From Salipiger bermudensis (GTDB lineage: Bacteria; Pseudomonadota; Alphaproteobacteria; Rhodobacterales; Rhodobacteraceae), in the NCBI RefSeq assembly GCF_020171625.1, contig NZ_JAIUZY010000009.1:62001-126000 (forward strand): a stretch of 64,000 nt of DNA, read 5' to 3'. This document shows positions 17,642 through 26,136 of the stretch, piece after piece (the stretch's first letter is position 1; every line of letters begins with the position of its first letter). Made by a program: the position numbers and the translations under genes. The notes beneath the pieces are model-generated. The model was not told the origin of the DNA and ran no database searches. It saw only the letters and a list, made by a program, of their open reading frames with translations.

Positions 17642-18883
17642 TCACAGCTCGTCCTGGATGGCCGCGCAGACCGCCGCGAGCGTGGCCGGCACGTCAGCAT
17701 CGGCCCGGAAGAGCGCGTCGAAACGCGGCTTCATCGCGGCAAGGATCTTGGGCGCGTTCTCGTGGCTGGGAAGCACGCTGCCCTGCTTGATCGCGTCGCT
17801 GACATGGGCCATCTGCTCGGCCGGGATCAGCTCGTTCGCATCGATGAAAGCGTCGCTGTCGAGAACCGAGGCCCGCGCCGGCGGGAAGAACTGCGCCATC
17901 ACCTCGACGTTCTCGGCATTGGTCATGAAGGCTGCGAACTCGGTCGCCAGCTCCTTGTTGTCGCCTTGCGCGAAGACCGAGATGCCGGCCTGTCCGATGA
18001 TCGGCGCGGCGCCAGCGGGTCCGGTGGGCAGCGGTGCGATCCCCCAGGCAAAGCCCGCCTCGGGCATCTTCGAGGCGCGCGAGATCTGGTTGACCGTCAT
18101 CGCGGCGCTGCCCGAGAAGAAATCGCCCTGCTCGCCCGGCGGCACGATCGATTGGTCCTCGAAGATCATGTCGTGCAGTATGGTCACCGCCTCGACCGCC
18201 TTGGGATCGTCGAAGCCGCATTCGCCGTCCTGCCAAGCGTGCCCGCCATACGCGCGGATCGGCGGCATGATCGCGTGCATGATCCGGCTGTCGTAGCCTT
18301 CGCCGTCCTTGAACTCGAAGCCCCAGGCATCGTTGGCCTCGGTCAGCTTCAGGGCGGCGTCTCGGAACGCTTCCATCGTCCACTCGCCGGCCTCGACCAT
18401 CGCGAGCGGATCCTCGAGCCCTGCGGCCTCGAACATGTCCTTGTTGTAGAAGACCATGAACGGCGAGGTGGAGAACGGGATGCCGTAAACCGCGTCGCCG
18501 TCGCTCCAGAGGTCCATTGCCGGGCCGGAGAAATCGTCAAGGTCGTAGCCCTCGGTCTCGCGCAGGGCGGGGCCGATGTCCTCGACGACGCCGGCAGCGA
18601 TGAAGGCCGGAATGCTGTCCTCGAACATCCAGCCGAGGTCGGGCGGGTTGCCGCCCGCGATCTGGAAGGTCAGCTTCTGGGTGTAATCCCCCGCCGGGAT
18701 GGTCTCGAAGCGCACCGTCACGTCAGGATGGCTTTCGCGGAAGCCTTCGGCGATGCCGTTGAGCATCTCAAGGTGGGCATCGTTGCCTGTCCACACGGTA
18801 AAGCGCAACTCCTGCGCGCTGGCGCCCCCGGCAAGCAGCGCCGATGCGGCGACACCGGCGGCGAATAGGCCTTGTCTGGTCAT
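17642..18883 (-). CDS. sugar ABC transporter substrate-binding protein, family 1
   Basis: A 413-aa periplasmic protein. The start at 18883 (MTRQGLFAAG) has a clear GGGAGG ribosome site, and the signal peptide ends ALLAGGASA. The mature part begins ELRFTVWTGND and holds family 1 features such as GIPFSTSPFMVFYNKDMFE. It is the first gene of the transporter part of the minus-strand operon. The 52-bp gap to the lactonase gene shows no terminator, so the whole set from the GntR gene to the ATPase may be one transcript. Confidence 0.92.
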   Translation of the reverse strand: MTRQGLFAAGVAASALLAGGASAQELRFTVWTGNDAHLEMLNGIAEGFRESHPDVTVRFETIPAGDYTQKLTFQIAGGNPPDLGWMFEDSIPAFIAAGVVEDIGPALRETEGYDLDDFSGPAMDLWSDGDAVYGIPFSTSPFMVFYNKDMFEAAGLEDPLAMVEAGEWTMEAFRDAALKLTEANDAWGFEFKDGEGYDSRIMHAIMPPIRAYGGHAWQDGECGFDDPKAVEAVTILHDMIFEDQSIVPPGEQGDFFSGSAAMTVNQISRASKMPEAGFAWGIAPLPTGPAGAAPIIGQAGISVFAQGDNKELATEFAAFMTNAENVEVMAQFFPPARASVLDSDAFIDANELIPAEQMAHVSDAIKQGSVLPSHENAPKILAAMKPRFDALFRADADVPATLAAVCAAIQDEL

Positions 18884-18935
18884 AGTTAATCCTCCCTTTT
18901 TCATGATCTTCCACTCCTCCGTTATCCGGGCCGGG

Positions 18936-19820
18936 TTAAGGGCCCCGCACGCGGGGAACGGGCAGTCCGGCGACGCCGGCGTCGAGCGCCAGAAGCGCCC
19001 CTGCCCGCGGCTCCTCGGCGGCGGCCCGCCCTTCGGGCAGCACCGACATGCTGGTGACGCAGAGCGTTCGCAGGTCCGGGCCGGCAAAGCACAGGTTCGT
19101 CGGTCGGCTGACGGGCAAGTCGACATGCATGAGTTCCCGCCCTTCGGGCGAAACCCGGACAATGCGCCCGGCGTCGATCGCGGCGAACCAGTAGCAGCCC
19201 TCTGCATCCATGGCGGCGCCGTCGGGCCGCCCGGTTGTGGGCCGGTGAAAGACGCGGCGGTTCGATAACGCGCCGGTCGCGCGGTCGAGTTCGAAGGCCC
19301 AAATGACGCAGACCTCGGGATCACTGTCGCTGAGATAGAGCGTCCGCCCGTCCGGTGACACGGCAAGGCCGTTCTGCGTGCGAAGGCCGTCCAGCACCCG
19401 GACCGGGCCTGTCGGATCCAGCCGGTAAAGCGCGCCGCCCTGCCCGCTGTCCCGGGGCATCGCCATGGTCCCGGTCCAGAACCGGCCCTGCATGTCGGGG
19501 GCACCGTCGTTCATTCGCCAACCGTTTGCCGGCCCATCCGGCGCGGCGACCTCGGTGCAGGTGCCGTCGTCGTCGACACGGCTCCAGCCGTTGCCGAGCG
19601 CGGCGAGGATGTCGCCCCCGCTGGTCAGTGCCAGCGCAGAAGGCCTGCGGTCGAGCGCGATGCTCTGTGCCATGCCGCCGGACAGGTCGATGCGGCGAAT
19701 GGCGTGCCCTTCGATATCGCACCACCACACACGGCCGCTGCCGGGATCCCAGAGAGGCCCCTCGCCGACGATGTCGGGCCCCTCGTGAAGCACGCGGACG
19801 GAAGGCGCCCTTGCGGTCAT
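18936..19820 (-). CDS. SMP-30/gluconolactonase-family lactonase
   Basis: A 294-aa six-bladed propeller protein. It begins with the metal-binding Glu motif EGPLWDPGSGRVWWCDIEG and carries the later conserved Asn (GWRMNDGAPDMQGRFWTG) and Asp (GLAVSPDGRTLYLSDSD) motifs. Members open sugar lactones to aldonic acids. Its place beside an SDR dehydrogenase and two enolase-superfamily proteins fits an oxidative route: sugar to lactone, then acid, then 2-keto-3-deoxy acid. The exact sugar cannot be read. Confidence 0.9.
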   Translation of the reverse strand: MTARAPSVRVLHEGPDIVGEGPLWDPGSGRVWWCDIEGHAIRRIDLSGGMAQSIALDRRPSALALTSGGDILAALGNGWSRVDDDGTCTEVAAPDGPANGWRMNDGAPDMQGRFWTGTMAMPRDSGQGGALYRLDPTGPVRVLDGLRTQNGLAVSPDGRTLYLSDSDPEVCVIWAFELDRATGALSNRRVFHRPTTGRPDGAAMDAEGCYWFAAIDAGRIVRVSPEGRELMHVDLPVSRPTNLCFAGPDLRTLCVTSMSVLPEGRAAAEEPRAGALLALDAGVAGLPVPRVRGP

Positions 19821-20587
19821 CCCGGCACCTGCGGCAGCGCTCCGGGCGCATCGCCCGCGGTCCAGCCACCATCCACCGGGATCTCTGCCCCCGTAATGTA
19901 AGAGGCCCCCTCACCGCAAAGCATCAGGACCGGGGCGACGCAATCCTCGGGTGTTCCCTGCCGGCGCGCCGGGATTTTCGCGGTGACCGCTGCCAGGAAG
20001 TCAGGATCGGCGTAGCGCCCGGCGGTGCGCTCCGTCTCGATCGCGCCTGGTGCGATGGCGTTCAGGGTTACGCCATCTGCCGCGACCTCACGGGCGAGCG
20101 CCCGCAGCGCCGTAATCTGAGCCGATTTCATCGCGGCGTAGGAGAGGGTCTCGGCGCGCGGACGCGCCGCCATGACGCTGCTTACCGCCACGACGCGGCC
20201 CCAGCCGCGCGCCGCCATGGGCGGGACGAGGTGCTGGCAAAGCGTCAACAGCGATCCCAGATTGCCCGCGAGATGATCCGAGAGGCCCTGCGCCGTGATC
20301 TCTTGCCAGGGGCCGCGTCGTTCGATGGCGGCATTTGCGATCAGGATGTCGACGGGGCCGCCGGACAGAACACTGCGGGCAAGGCCCTCGGCCGCCCCGT
20401 CGCGGGTGAAATCGGCCTCGTGGATCTCGGCGTCGAGCGTTTCGCGCGCGCCGCCGGGGTTGCCGAGATGATGCAGCACCACCTGCGCGCCCTCGGCCGC
20501 GAGGCCGCGCGCAATCGCCCGTCCGATCCCGGTATCGGCCCCGGTGACAAGGGCGCGGCGGCCCGCAAGAGAGCCGGCCTCAGCCAT
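19817..20587 (-). CDS. SDR-family oxidoreductase
   Basis: A 256-aa Rossmann-fold enzyme with cofactor motif TGADTGIGRAIARGL (family TGxxxGIG), the NAxI region (IANAAIERRG), catalytic Ser in VAVSSVMA and YAAMKSA for the catalytic Tyr/Lys pair. The C-terminus (VLMLCGEGASYITGAEIPVDGGW) is typical of classical SDRs. It overlaps the lactonase gene by 4 bp. It is the likely first step, oxidising a sugar to the lactone that the SMP-30 protein opens. Confidence 0.93.
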   Translation of the reverse strand: MAEAGSLAGRRALVTGADTGIGRAIARGLAAEGAQVVLHHLGNPGGARETLDAEIHEADFTRDGAAEGLARSVLSGGPVDILIANAAIERRGPWQEITAQGLSDHLAGNLGSLLTLCQHLVPPMAARGWGRVVAVSSVMAARPRAETLSYAAMKSAQITALRALAREVAADGVTLNAIAPGAIETERTAGRYADPDFLAAVTAKIPARRQGTPEDCVAPVLMLCGEGASYITGAEIPVDGGWTAGDAPGALPQVPG

Positions 20588-21335
20588 TCCCCCGCGGCTC
20601 CCCTGCCACTTCGAAGGACGCGATGTCGGCTGCCTCGTAATGGCGGTCGATCATACGGACGGCCTCTTCGGGATGACCGTCGCGGATGGCGGCGAAAAGG
20701 TCGGCGTGGCGGTCCACCGTCGCTTTCCAGTCGGCGCGGGTGCGGCTCGACCGGCGCGAAAAAAGCTCCGAAACCTCGCGCTGAACCGAGCGCATCCCTT
20801 CGACCTGCATCCTGATCATCGTGTTGCCGGTCGCCATCGCCATTCCAAGGTGAAAGGCGATGTCGGCGGCAGTGAAGCCGTCCGGCTCTTCAAGACCGTC
20901 GTACATATCGGCCAGCGCCTCCTCCATCATGGCAAGGCCCTCTGGATCGCGCCGCGTGGCGGCCAGGCGTGCGATCCCGGTCTCAACAAGGTGGCGCATC
21001 TCGTTGGCCTCGCGCAGACGCGTCAGGCTTGACCGAACGGCATAGCCATAGATCCGGTCCAGGGGCTCGCCGGTGATCGCCTTGGCGCGCGCGACCTTGC
21101 CCTGCTGGGTCTGGATCAGACCGGCGCCGGACAGCTGGCGCAGCGCCTCGCGGGCGATGGGCTTGCTGACGCCGAACTCCCTGGCGATTTCGCCCTCGGA
21201 CGGCAGGGCGTCACCGGTGGCGATCCGTCCGTCGAACAGTGCCGAGGCGATGGCCTCGGACACTGCGTCGGCCAGGCGTGGCGGCGCGTTGAGCTTGGCG
21301 GCGAAGATGGGCTTGTCGGTCGTCTCGTCGGGCAT
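20580..21335 (-). CDS. GntR-family regulator (FadR subfamily)
   Basis: A 251-aa protein. The start is taken at 21335 (MPDETTDK), which has AAAGGA upstream; an ATG at 21386 would place the operator dyad partly in the gene. The N-terminal winged helix (ALPSEGEIAREFGVSKPIAR) is followed by a helical FCD effector domain with Asp/His positions (DIAFHLGMA, DRHADLFAAI). It is divergent from the enolase pair and first in the lactonase/transport operon, so it probably represses both until a pathway acid appears. Confidence 0.92.
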   Translation of the reverse strand: MPDETTDKPIFAAKLNAPPRLADAVSEAIASALFDGRIATGDALPSEGEIAREFGVSKPIAREALRQLSGAGLIQTQQGKVARAKAITGEPLDRIYGYAVRSSLTRLREANEMRHLVETGIARLAATRRDPEGLAMMEEALADMYDGLEEPDGFTAADIAFHLGMAMATGNTMIRMQVEGMRSVQREVSELFSRRSSRTRADWKATVDRHADLFAAIRDGHPEEAVRMIDRHYEAADIASFEVAGEPRGNG

Positions 21336-21382
21336 CTCGAATCCTTTGGCTGTCTTCTTCCTAGCCGCTTCCTGATAACCTA

Positions 21383-21403
21383 GCAACTAAGTTTGTTAGT
21401 TGC
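21383..21403. promoter_or_regulatory. 8-bp inverted repeat, probable GntR operator
   Basis: GCAACTAA (21383-21390) and TTAGTTGC (21396-21403) form a perfect dyad with a 5-bp spacer in the divergent region between the GntR gene and the enolase operon. Position and size suit a FadR-type repressor site. Confidence 0.65.
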
Positions 21404-21471
21404 CAAGAAGTCAGCTTGTGCATACGGTTGGCCTGCGCCGGCCGCGTCGGCACGCCAGAGGAGGAAAATTC

Positions 21472-22623
21472 GTGCAAGAAGGTGACGCACACCGGATAAC
21501 CGAGGTCATCGCGCATCCGCTGACCCACAGGCTGCCGGCCTCCACGCAGACATCCTGGGGGAGCTACGACAGGGTCTCGATCATGCTGGTCGAGGTGCGG
21601 ACCGACACCGGGATCATCGGGTTCGGCGAATCGCTCGCGCGGTTTGCGCCCTGCGCCTACGCGGAGCTCGTGCAGACGGCGCTGGCGCCGCGACTGATCG
21701 GTCGCGACCCGCGCCACATCGGTGCCAATTGGGCAGTGATGCGAAGAGCGCTCAGCGGCCGGGCGGGCGGGATGCTGATCGAGGCCATCGCCGGGGTCGA
21801 TATCGCGCTCTGGGACATCGCGGGCAAGGCGGCGGGACAGCCAGTCTGGCGTCTTCTTCAGGGCGAAGGCACGCCGGCAGTGCCGGTCTACGCGGCCTCT
21901 GTTGGCTGGGCCGATGACGACAGCGCGGCAGAGGAGGAAGCGGTCGATTTCGTCGGCCGCGGCTTCACCAGCCTCAAGGTCAAGATCGGCGCACCGGTCA
22001 TTGCGGCCTGTCGCAGGATCGCGCGTATCCGCGCGGCTGTCGGGGATCATGTCGAACTGACCGCCGATGCGAACTGGGCCTACGACCTCGACGGCGCGAT
22101 TGCCGTGGGCCAGGCCCTCGCCCGAAACGGCTACACCTGGTTCGAGGAGCCGCTGCGCCCCGAGGACGAGGACGGCTATCGCGCGCTCCGCCGGCGATGC
22201 GAGGTGCCGCTTGCCGCGGGCGAAAGCAACTACACCCTCGATCAGGCCGCTCCGCTTGTCACCGACCGGACGCTCTCGGTCCTGCAGCCGAACATCACCC
22301 GGTCCGGCGGAATCACCGAAACCCTGCGCATGGCGCGCCTCGCCGCCGCCCATGGCGTCACCTACGCGCCGCACGTCGGAATGTCCGGGATCATCTGCGA
22401 AGCGGCCAGCCTCCACGTCGCCGCTGCCATGTCGAACACGCGGATCATGGAATGCCCATGCAGCGCGAACCTCTTCAAGTCGGAGCTCGCCGATCTCGCA
22501 CCGGGCGCTGCGCGTGCCGAAGGCGGCATGCTGGCGGTGCCCGAGGGGCCGGGCCTTGGCTTGGAGATCAACCGCGACGCGCTGTCACGCATGAAAGCGC
22601 TGGCACTCGAGGAGGTCGCATGA
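21472..22623 (+). CDS. mandelate racemase/muconate lactonizing enzyme superfamily protein, paralogue 1
   Basis: A 383-aa enzyme. The start is GTG at 21472, directly after AGAGGAGGAAAA; an in-frame ATG at 21400 lies inside the operator. It has the N-terminal capping domain, then a TIM barrel with KVK (LKVKIG), metal ligands in TADANWAY (Asp), WFEEPL (Glu) and AGESNY (Glu), and the general-base His in YAPHVGMSG. This fits dehydratases or racemases of sugar acids. It overlaps the second paralogue by ATGA. The substrate is not known. Confidence 0.88.
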   Translation: MQEGDAHRITEVIAHPLTHRLPASTQTSWGSYDRVSIMLVEVRTDTGIIGFGESLARFAPCAYAELVQTALAPRLIGRDPRHIGANWAVMRRALSGRAGGMLIEAIAGVDIALWDIAGKAAGQPVWRLLQGEGTPAVPVYAASVGWADDDSAAEEEAVDFVGRGFTSLKVKIGAPVIAACRRIARIRAAVGDHVELTADANWAYDLDGAIAVGQALARNGYTWFEEPLRPEDEDGYRALRRRCEVPLAAGESNYTLDQAAPLVTDRTLSVLQPNITRSGGITETLRMARLAAAHGVTYAPHVGMSGIICEAASLHVAAAMSNTRIMECPCSANLFKSELADLAPGAARAEGGMLAVPEGPGLGLEINRDALSRMKALALEEVA

Positions 22624-23759
22624 AGGACGAGACCACCGGCGCCATCCGCATCTCGGACGTGATTGCCCATCCGCTGACCCAGAAGCTGCCGCGTCCGACT
22701 GTCACCTCTTGGGGCAGCTACGAAGAGGTCTCCACGGTTCTCGTGGAGGTGCGCACCGATGCCGGTATTGTCGGGATCGGCGAGACGCTCGGCCGCTTCG
22801 CGCCGCGGGCCTACGCGCGCCTTATCGAAACGGCGCTGAAGCCGCGGCTCGTCGGGCAGCCCGCCGCCTCGATCGGAACCCATTGGGCCCGCATGAGACG
22901 CGCACTGTCAGGCCGGGCTGGCGGGATGCTGGTCGAGGCCATGTCAGGCGTCGACATCGCGCTCTGGGATATTCTCGGCAAGGCCGCCGACCTGCCCGTC
23001 GCCACGCTGCTGGGCGGCATGAACCGGTCCCAGATCGATGTCTATGCCGCTGCCGTGAACTGGGGTCCGGTGTCGGAAATGGAAGCGGAGCTTGCCGCGC
23101 TGATCGCGCAGGGCTTCCCGCTGATCAAGGTGAAGATGGCCCGCCCGGTGGACGAAGCGATCCGCAGGATCGAGGCAATGCGTCGAAAGGCCGGCGACGG
23201 GATTGCCCTCTGCGTCGACGCAAACTGGGCCTACGAACTCGACGAAGCGATCGAGGTCGGGCACGCCCTTGCCGCCAACGGATACACCTGGTTCGAGGAA
23301 CCGCTCGCGCCGGAGAACGAGCAGGGATACGAGGAGTTGCGTCGCCGCTGCGCCGTGCCCCTTGCCGCCGGCGAAAGCAATTTCACCGTGGACCAGGCAA
23401 AGCGGCTCGTCACATCGCGCACGCTGTCTGTCCTGCAACCGGACGTGGCCCGCGCTGGCGGCATCACCGAGACCCGCCGCATGGCCGATTTCGCCGGGGC
23501 ATTCGACGTGGCCTACGCGCCGCATATCGGCATGTCCGGCATCGTCTGCGAAACCGCCTCCGTCCATCTCTCTGCCGCCATGCCGAATTTCTGCGTGATG
23601 GAATGTGAGGGCGACCGCAGCCCCTTCAAGACAGAGATCGCCGATCTGGCCCCTGCCTGTCTGCGCCAGCGCGGCGGCAAGCTTGACGTGCCGGCCGGAC
23701 CGGGGCTGGGCCTCACGATCGACTGGGACGCGGTGGCGCGCCTGCGCAGCCCCGAATGA
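22620..23759 (+). CDS. mandelate racemase/muconate lactonizing enzyme superfamily protein, paralogue 2
   Basis: A 379-aa protein, clearly a tandem paralogue of the preceding gene. They share runs such as RRALSGRAGGMLVEAM/IEAI, TWFEEPL and APHIGMSG/APHVGMSG. The catalytic set is complete here too: LIKVKMA, CVDANWAY, WFEEPL, AGESNF and APHIGMSG. Both copies keep the acid-base residues, so neither looks dead. They may act on two epimers, form a heteromer, or catalyse successive steps. Confidence 0.88.
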   Translation: MKDETTGAIRISDVIAHPLTQKLPRPTVTSWGSYEEVSTVLVEVRTDAGIVGIGETLGRFAPRAYARLIETALKPRLVGQPAASIGTHWARMRRALSGRAGGMLVEAMSGVDIALWDILGKAADLPVATLLGGMNRSQIDVYAAAVNWGPVSEMEAELAALIAQGFPLIKVKMARPVDEAIRRIEAMRRKAGDGIALCVDANWAYELDEAIEVGHALAANGYTWFEEPLAPENEQGYEELRRRCAVPLAAGESNFTVDQAKRLVTSRTLSVLQPDVARAGGITETRRMADFAGAFDVAYAPHIGMSGIVCETASVHLSAAMPNFCVMECEGDRSPFKTEIADLAPACLRQRGGKLDVPAGPGLGLTIDWDAVARLRSPE

Positions 23760-23779
23760 CACAACCCGAGGAGCACACT

Positions 23780-24685
23780 ATGGAAAACCGCGCCCCCGCG
23801 GATGAACTCGAGACACAGCTGCTGCGTGCATTGCGTCTGTCTGACCCCGACCTCAGCCGGTTCGACCCGATGCGACGGATCATCAGCCATGACGACTTCT
23901 CGCGCGGGCACTGCGGCTGGTCGCAACTTGTCGGCAATTACGAGGACACGCTGGACACGATGCTGCCGGGCTATGCCCAGCACACAAGCGCCATGCTCTC
24001 GACCCTTGGCCATTGGGATGCGGGATCGCATGGCGGCCTCGACAGCAGCTACGCGCTGAAGATCGCAACCCGACCGCGCGCAGGTGCCCAGAACGTGGCG
24101 ATCAAGCGGCTGACCATGCGGGCGCGCTGCCCGATCCGCTTCGAGGCCTACGTGACCTTCAAGCCGGAGGCGACCGAGCTGAAGCTTGGCGACACCGACG
24201 TCCGCTCGTTCGGCTTTCTCTTCGACCTCCAGGGGGGAGACCGCGATGACGGGGTTGAGCGCGTCATGCCCCACATGCGCTTTCTCAACGCGGCCGATGG
24301 CCAGCACGTCCAGAAATGGCAGTACAAATCCCAGACGGCCGAGATGCTCGACATCGGCGACGGCAGCAAGACCAACAGCCACTACCACCTCGCCCCCGAG
24401 GGGTGGGAGGACCTTCCCGGCGGCGCGCAGCGGCTCTGCTACAACGAGATCGCGACAAAGGTGAACTGGTGCTATATCCGCTTCGACTTCGATCTGGCCG
24501 AGATGAAAGCCCTGGCCTTTCAGTGCAACGACCAGGTTTTCGACGTCTCGGGGTTCGAACCGATGCGCATCCCGGCCATGAAGAACCTCTGGTGCATGCT
24601 CAACTTCGGCATGTTCGCCGAGACCGACGTGGACAAACGCGCCTTTCTCTACATCGACTCGATCTGCATCTCGGGGGACTTCTGA
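23780..24685 (+). CDS. protein of unknown function in the sugar-acid operon (301 aa)
   Basis: The start at 23780 (MENRAPADEL) is chosen because GAGGAG lies 6 bp before it; an in-frame ATG at 23756 overlaps the previous stop and is an alternative. It has no signal peptide or membrane segment. The sequence is rich in aromatic residues and beta-type patterns, for example RFEAYVTFKPEATELKLG and CYIRFDFDLAEMKALAFQ, which suggests a beta-sandwich or jelly-roll. I do not recognise a named enzyme family. Tight spacing between the enolase paralogues and a second unknown gene points to a role in the same pathway, perhaps as a sugar isomerase-like or binding protein. Confidence 0.75.
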   Translation: MENRAPADELETQLLRALRLSDPDLSRFDPMRRIISHDDFSRGHCGWSQLVGNYEDTLDTMLPGYAQHTSAMLSTLGHWDAGSHGGLDSSYALKIATRPRAGAQNVAIKRLTMRARCPIRFEAYVTFKPEATELKLGDTDVRSFGFLFDLQGGDRDDGVERVMPHMRFLNAADGQHVQKWQYKSQTAEMLDIGDGSKTNSHYHLAPEGWEDLPGGAQRLCYNEIATKVNWCYIRFDFDLAEMKALAFQCNDQVFDVSGFEPMRIPAMKNLWCMLNFGMFAETDVDKRAFLYIDSICISGDF

Positions 24686-25020
24686 TGCTGCCGGAAAATG
24701 TCACCGCCGTCGTCGCACGCAATGAAACCTGGTCCGGCCTCTCAACGACCGAACCCTACGAGGTCGGGTGGGCCCGCGAGGCGATCATCTTCGTGCGCGC
24801 GCTGAAGCAGCCGCAGGGCCACCAGCCCGAGGCTGTGATCGAGCTGTCGCCAGACGGGATTCACTGGGTTCCCGAGGGGACCAGCCTGGCGATGCCGAAA
24901 GCGAAAGATGCGGTCTCTGTCGCCCGCATCCTCCATTTCGGAAACTGGCTGCGTCTGCGTGCGAAACACGACGAGGGCGCCGAGACGACGATACTCGTGA
25001 CAATTCACCTGAAAGCCTGA
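24685..25020 (+). CDS. small protein of unknown function, last gene of the sugar-acid operon
   Basis: The 111-aa product (MLPENVTAVVARNETWSGLS...) starts in a TGATG overlap with the preceding gene. Alternating hydrophobic residues (EAIIFVRALK, AVIELSPDGIHWV, LRLRAKHDE, TTILVTIHLK) suggest an all-beta domain of the carbohydrate-binding or Ig-like kind. No signal peptide is seen. Its coupling to the 301-aa protein suggests a partner subunit. The family is not recognised. Confidence 0.7.
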   Translation: MLPENVTAVVARNETWSGLSTTEPYEVGWAREAIIFVRALKQPQGHQPEAVIELSPDGIHWVPEGTSLAMPKAKDAVSVARILHFGNWLRLRAKHDEGAETTILVTIHLKA

Positions 25021-25134
25021 GTCGCGCGGACGGCAACGCCAGTTCGCGGGCAAACGGGCGGCCCAGGCCGTGGTGACAAAAGGGGTCTCAGCGGGCGGCA
25101 GGCGTGATTCAGGCTGGCAACGTCGATGTGGACC

Positions 25135-25590
25135 CAGGGCAATCGCGTTTGGCTCGATCGGCTGCCAGCCAAGTGAGAATGCTACGGAGGAAGGCTTCGT
25201 CCCGGCCTGCGCGCTGGAGCTTCATGGATAGCGAGCCCTTCGATGTGTCCCGCCGGACGACGTCCAGCGCGCGGCGGCGGAGGATGGCGATGTTGGCCGG
25301 GCTGGCGTCCTTGCGGCTGCGCGCCGCGTTCCCGCGGAACGACACGTCGAGTTACCAGTGCAGCGCTTCTCGATCGTCCAGCGGGCGCGAACGGTGGCCA
25401 GCAGGACGTCGGGCGAGGGAAGCCAGGACAGCGCGGAGATTCGGGTCTCGGAGCTGGTCCTGCCATCGATCTCGCGCGTCGCGTCGATTTGACCGAATGC
25501 CTTGAGCCTAAGGAACTCATGATGCTCCGCACGACCCTTGGCCGTAATGACCATGGCCCTGCAGGTCTCGTTCGGGCGGTGATCGCTGTC
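25135..25590 (-). mobile_element. ISAs1-family element, 3' remnant (left copy)
   Basis: The minus strand encodes the last third of an ISAs1-type transposase: VITAKGRAEHHEFLRLKAF, then PDVLLATVRARWTIE, then after a frameshift near 25345 SFRGNAARSRKDASPANIAI and IAILRRRALDVVRRDTSKG. The N-terminal two thirds are missing. The end at 25135 (CAGGGCAATCGCG) looks like the IS terminus. Its last 93 bp recur at 33395-33487 in the same orientation with about 8 differences. Confidence 0.7.
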
Positions 25591-25702
25591 TTCGGTGACC
25601 GCGACTGGGCTCTTGGAACTGAGTCACCTAGCGAAAAGTTATTACAGCGCCCGCCGCGAGGGTCCCAACTCAGACCGCCAGTGCCAAGTTCGATTCCCCT
25701 GG

Positions 25703-25951
25703 GCCTCCGACTGGACCATGGCGCCCCTGGCCGACGTCCTCGAGGTCGCCGTGGGCCGCCCGCAAACCTTGGAAACCACCGCCCTGGGCGTGGCTTGGCT
25801 GGCCGGATCGGCCTTCGGTCTCTGGCCCGACTGCGTGGGCTTCGCCAAAGCCTGGAGCCTGGACCGCCTTTTCCAACCGGGTATGGACCCGGCCGAGCGT
25901 AAGGCCCAGATGGACGGCTGGGCAGACGCCGTGTCGCGCTCCCTGATCCGC
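25703..25951 (+). pseudogene. glycerol kinase, C-terminal fragment
   Basis: About 80 codons reading [20 protein letters not shown], then AAYLAG-like [12 protein letters not shown] and [20 protein letters not shown]. This is the C-terminal FGGY domain of glycerol kinase, in which RP...ETTALGAAYLAG is a family hallmark. The N-terminal ATPase part is absent; upstream lies the ISAs1 remnant. The frame runs on to 26140 without similarity. It looks like the scar of a lost glycerol operon. Confidence 0.6.
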
Positions 25952-26136
25952 CCCGAGGGCTGGCCCGCCGCCGTCGCCAGGGCCCGCGAAGTGAAGGCCC
26001 CCTGGCGCCGGACCGCGGCCCAGGCCCGAAACGCAGCAGCCTCCCCGGTCGCCCGGGACGGCTGCGGATCAGCTTTGGCTTTTCCCTCCCTCGCCCGCCC
26101 GGGAGCACCCGAGGCCGGGCCGGATCAGGCCCGCCG

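Noticed and set aside
21472-23759. One enolase paralogue being a dead duplicate
   Set aside because: Both frames are intact and both keep every metal ligand and acid-base residue that can be recognised.
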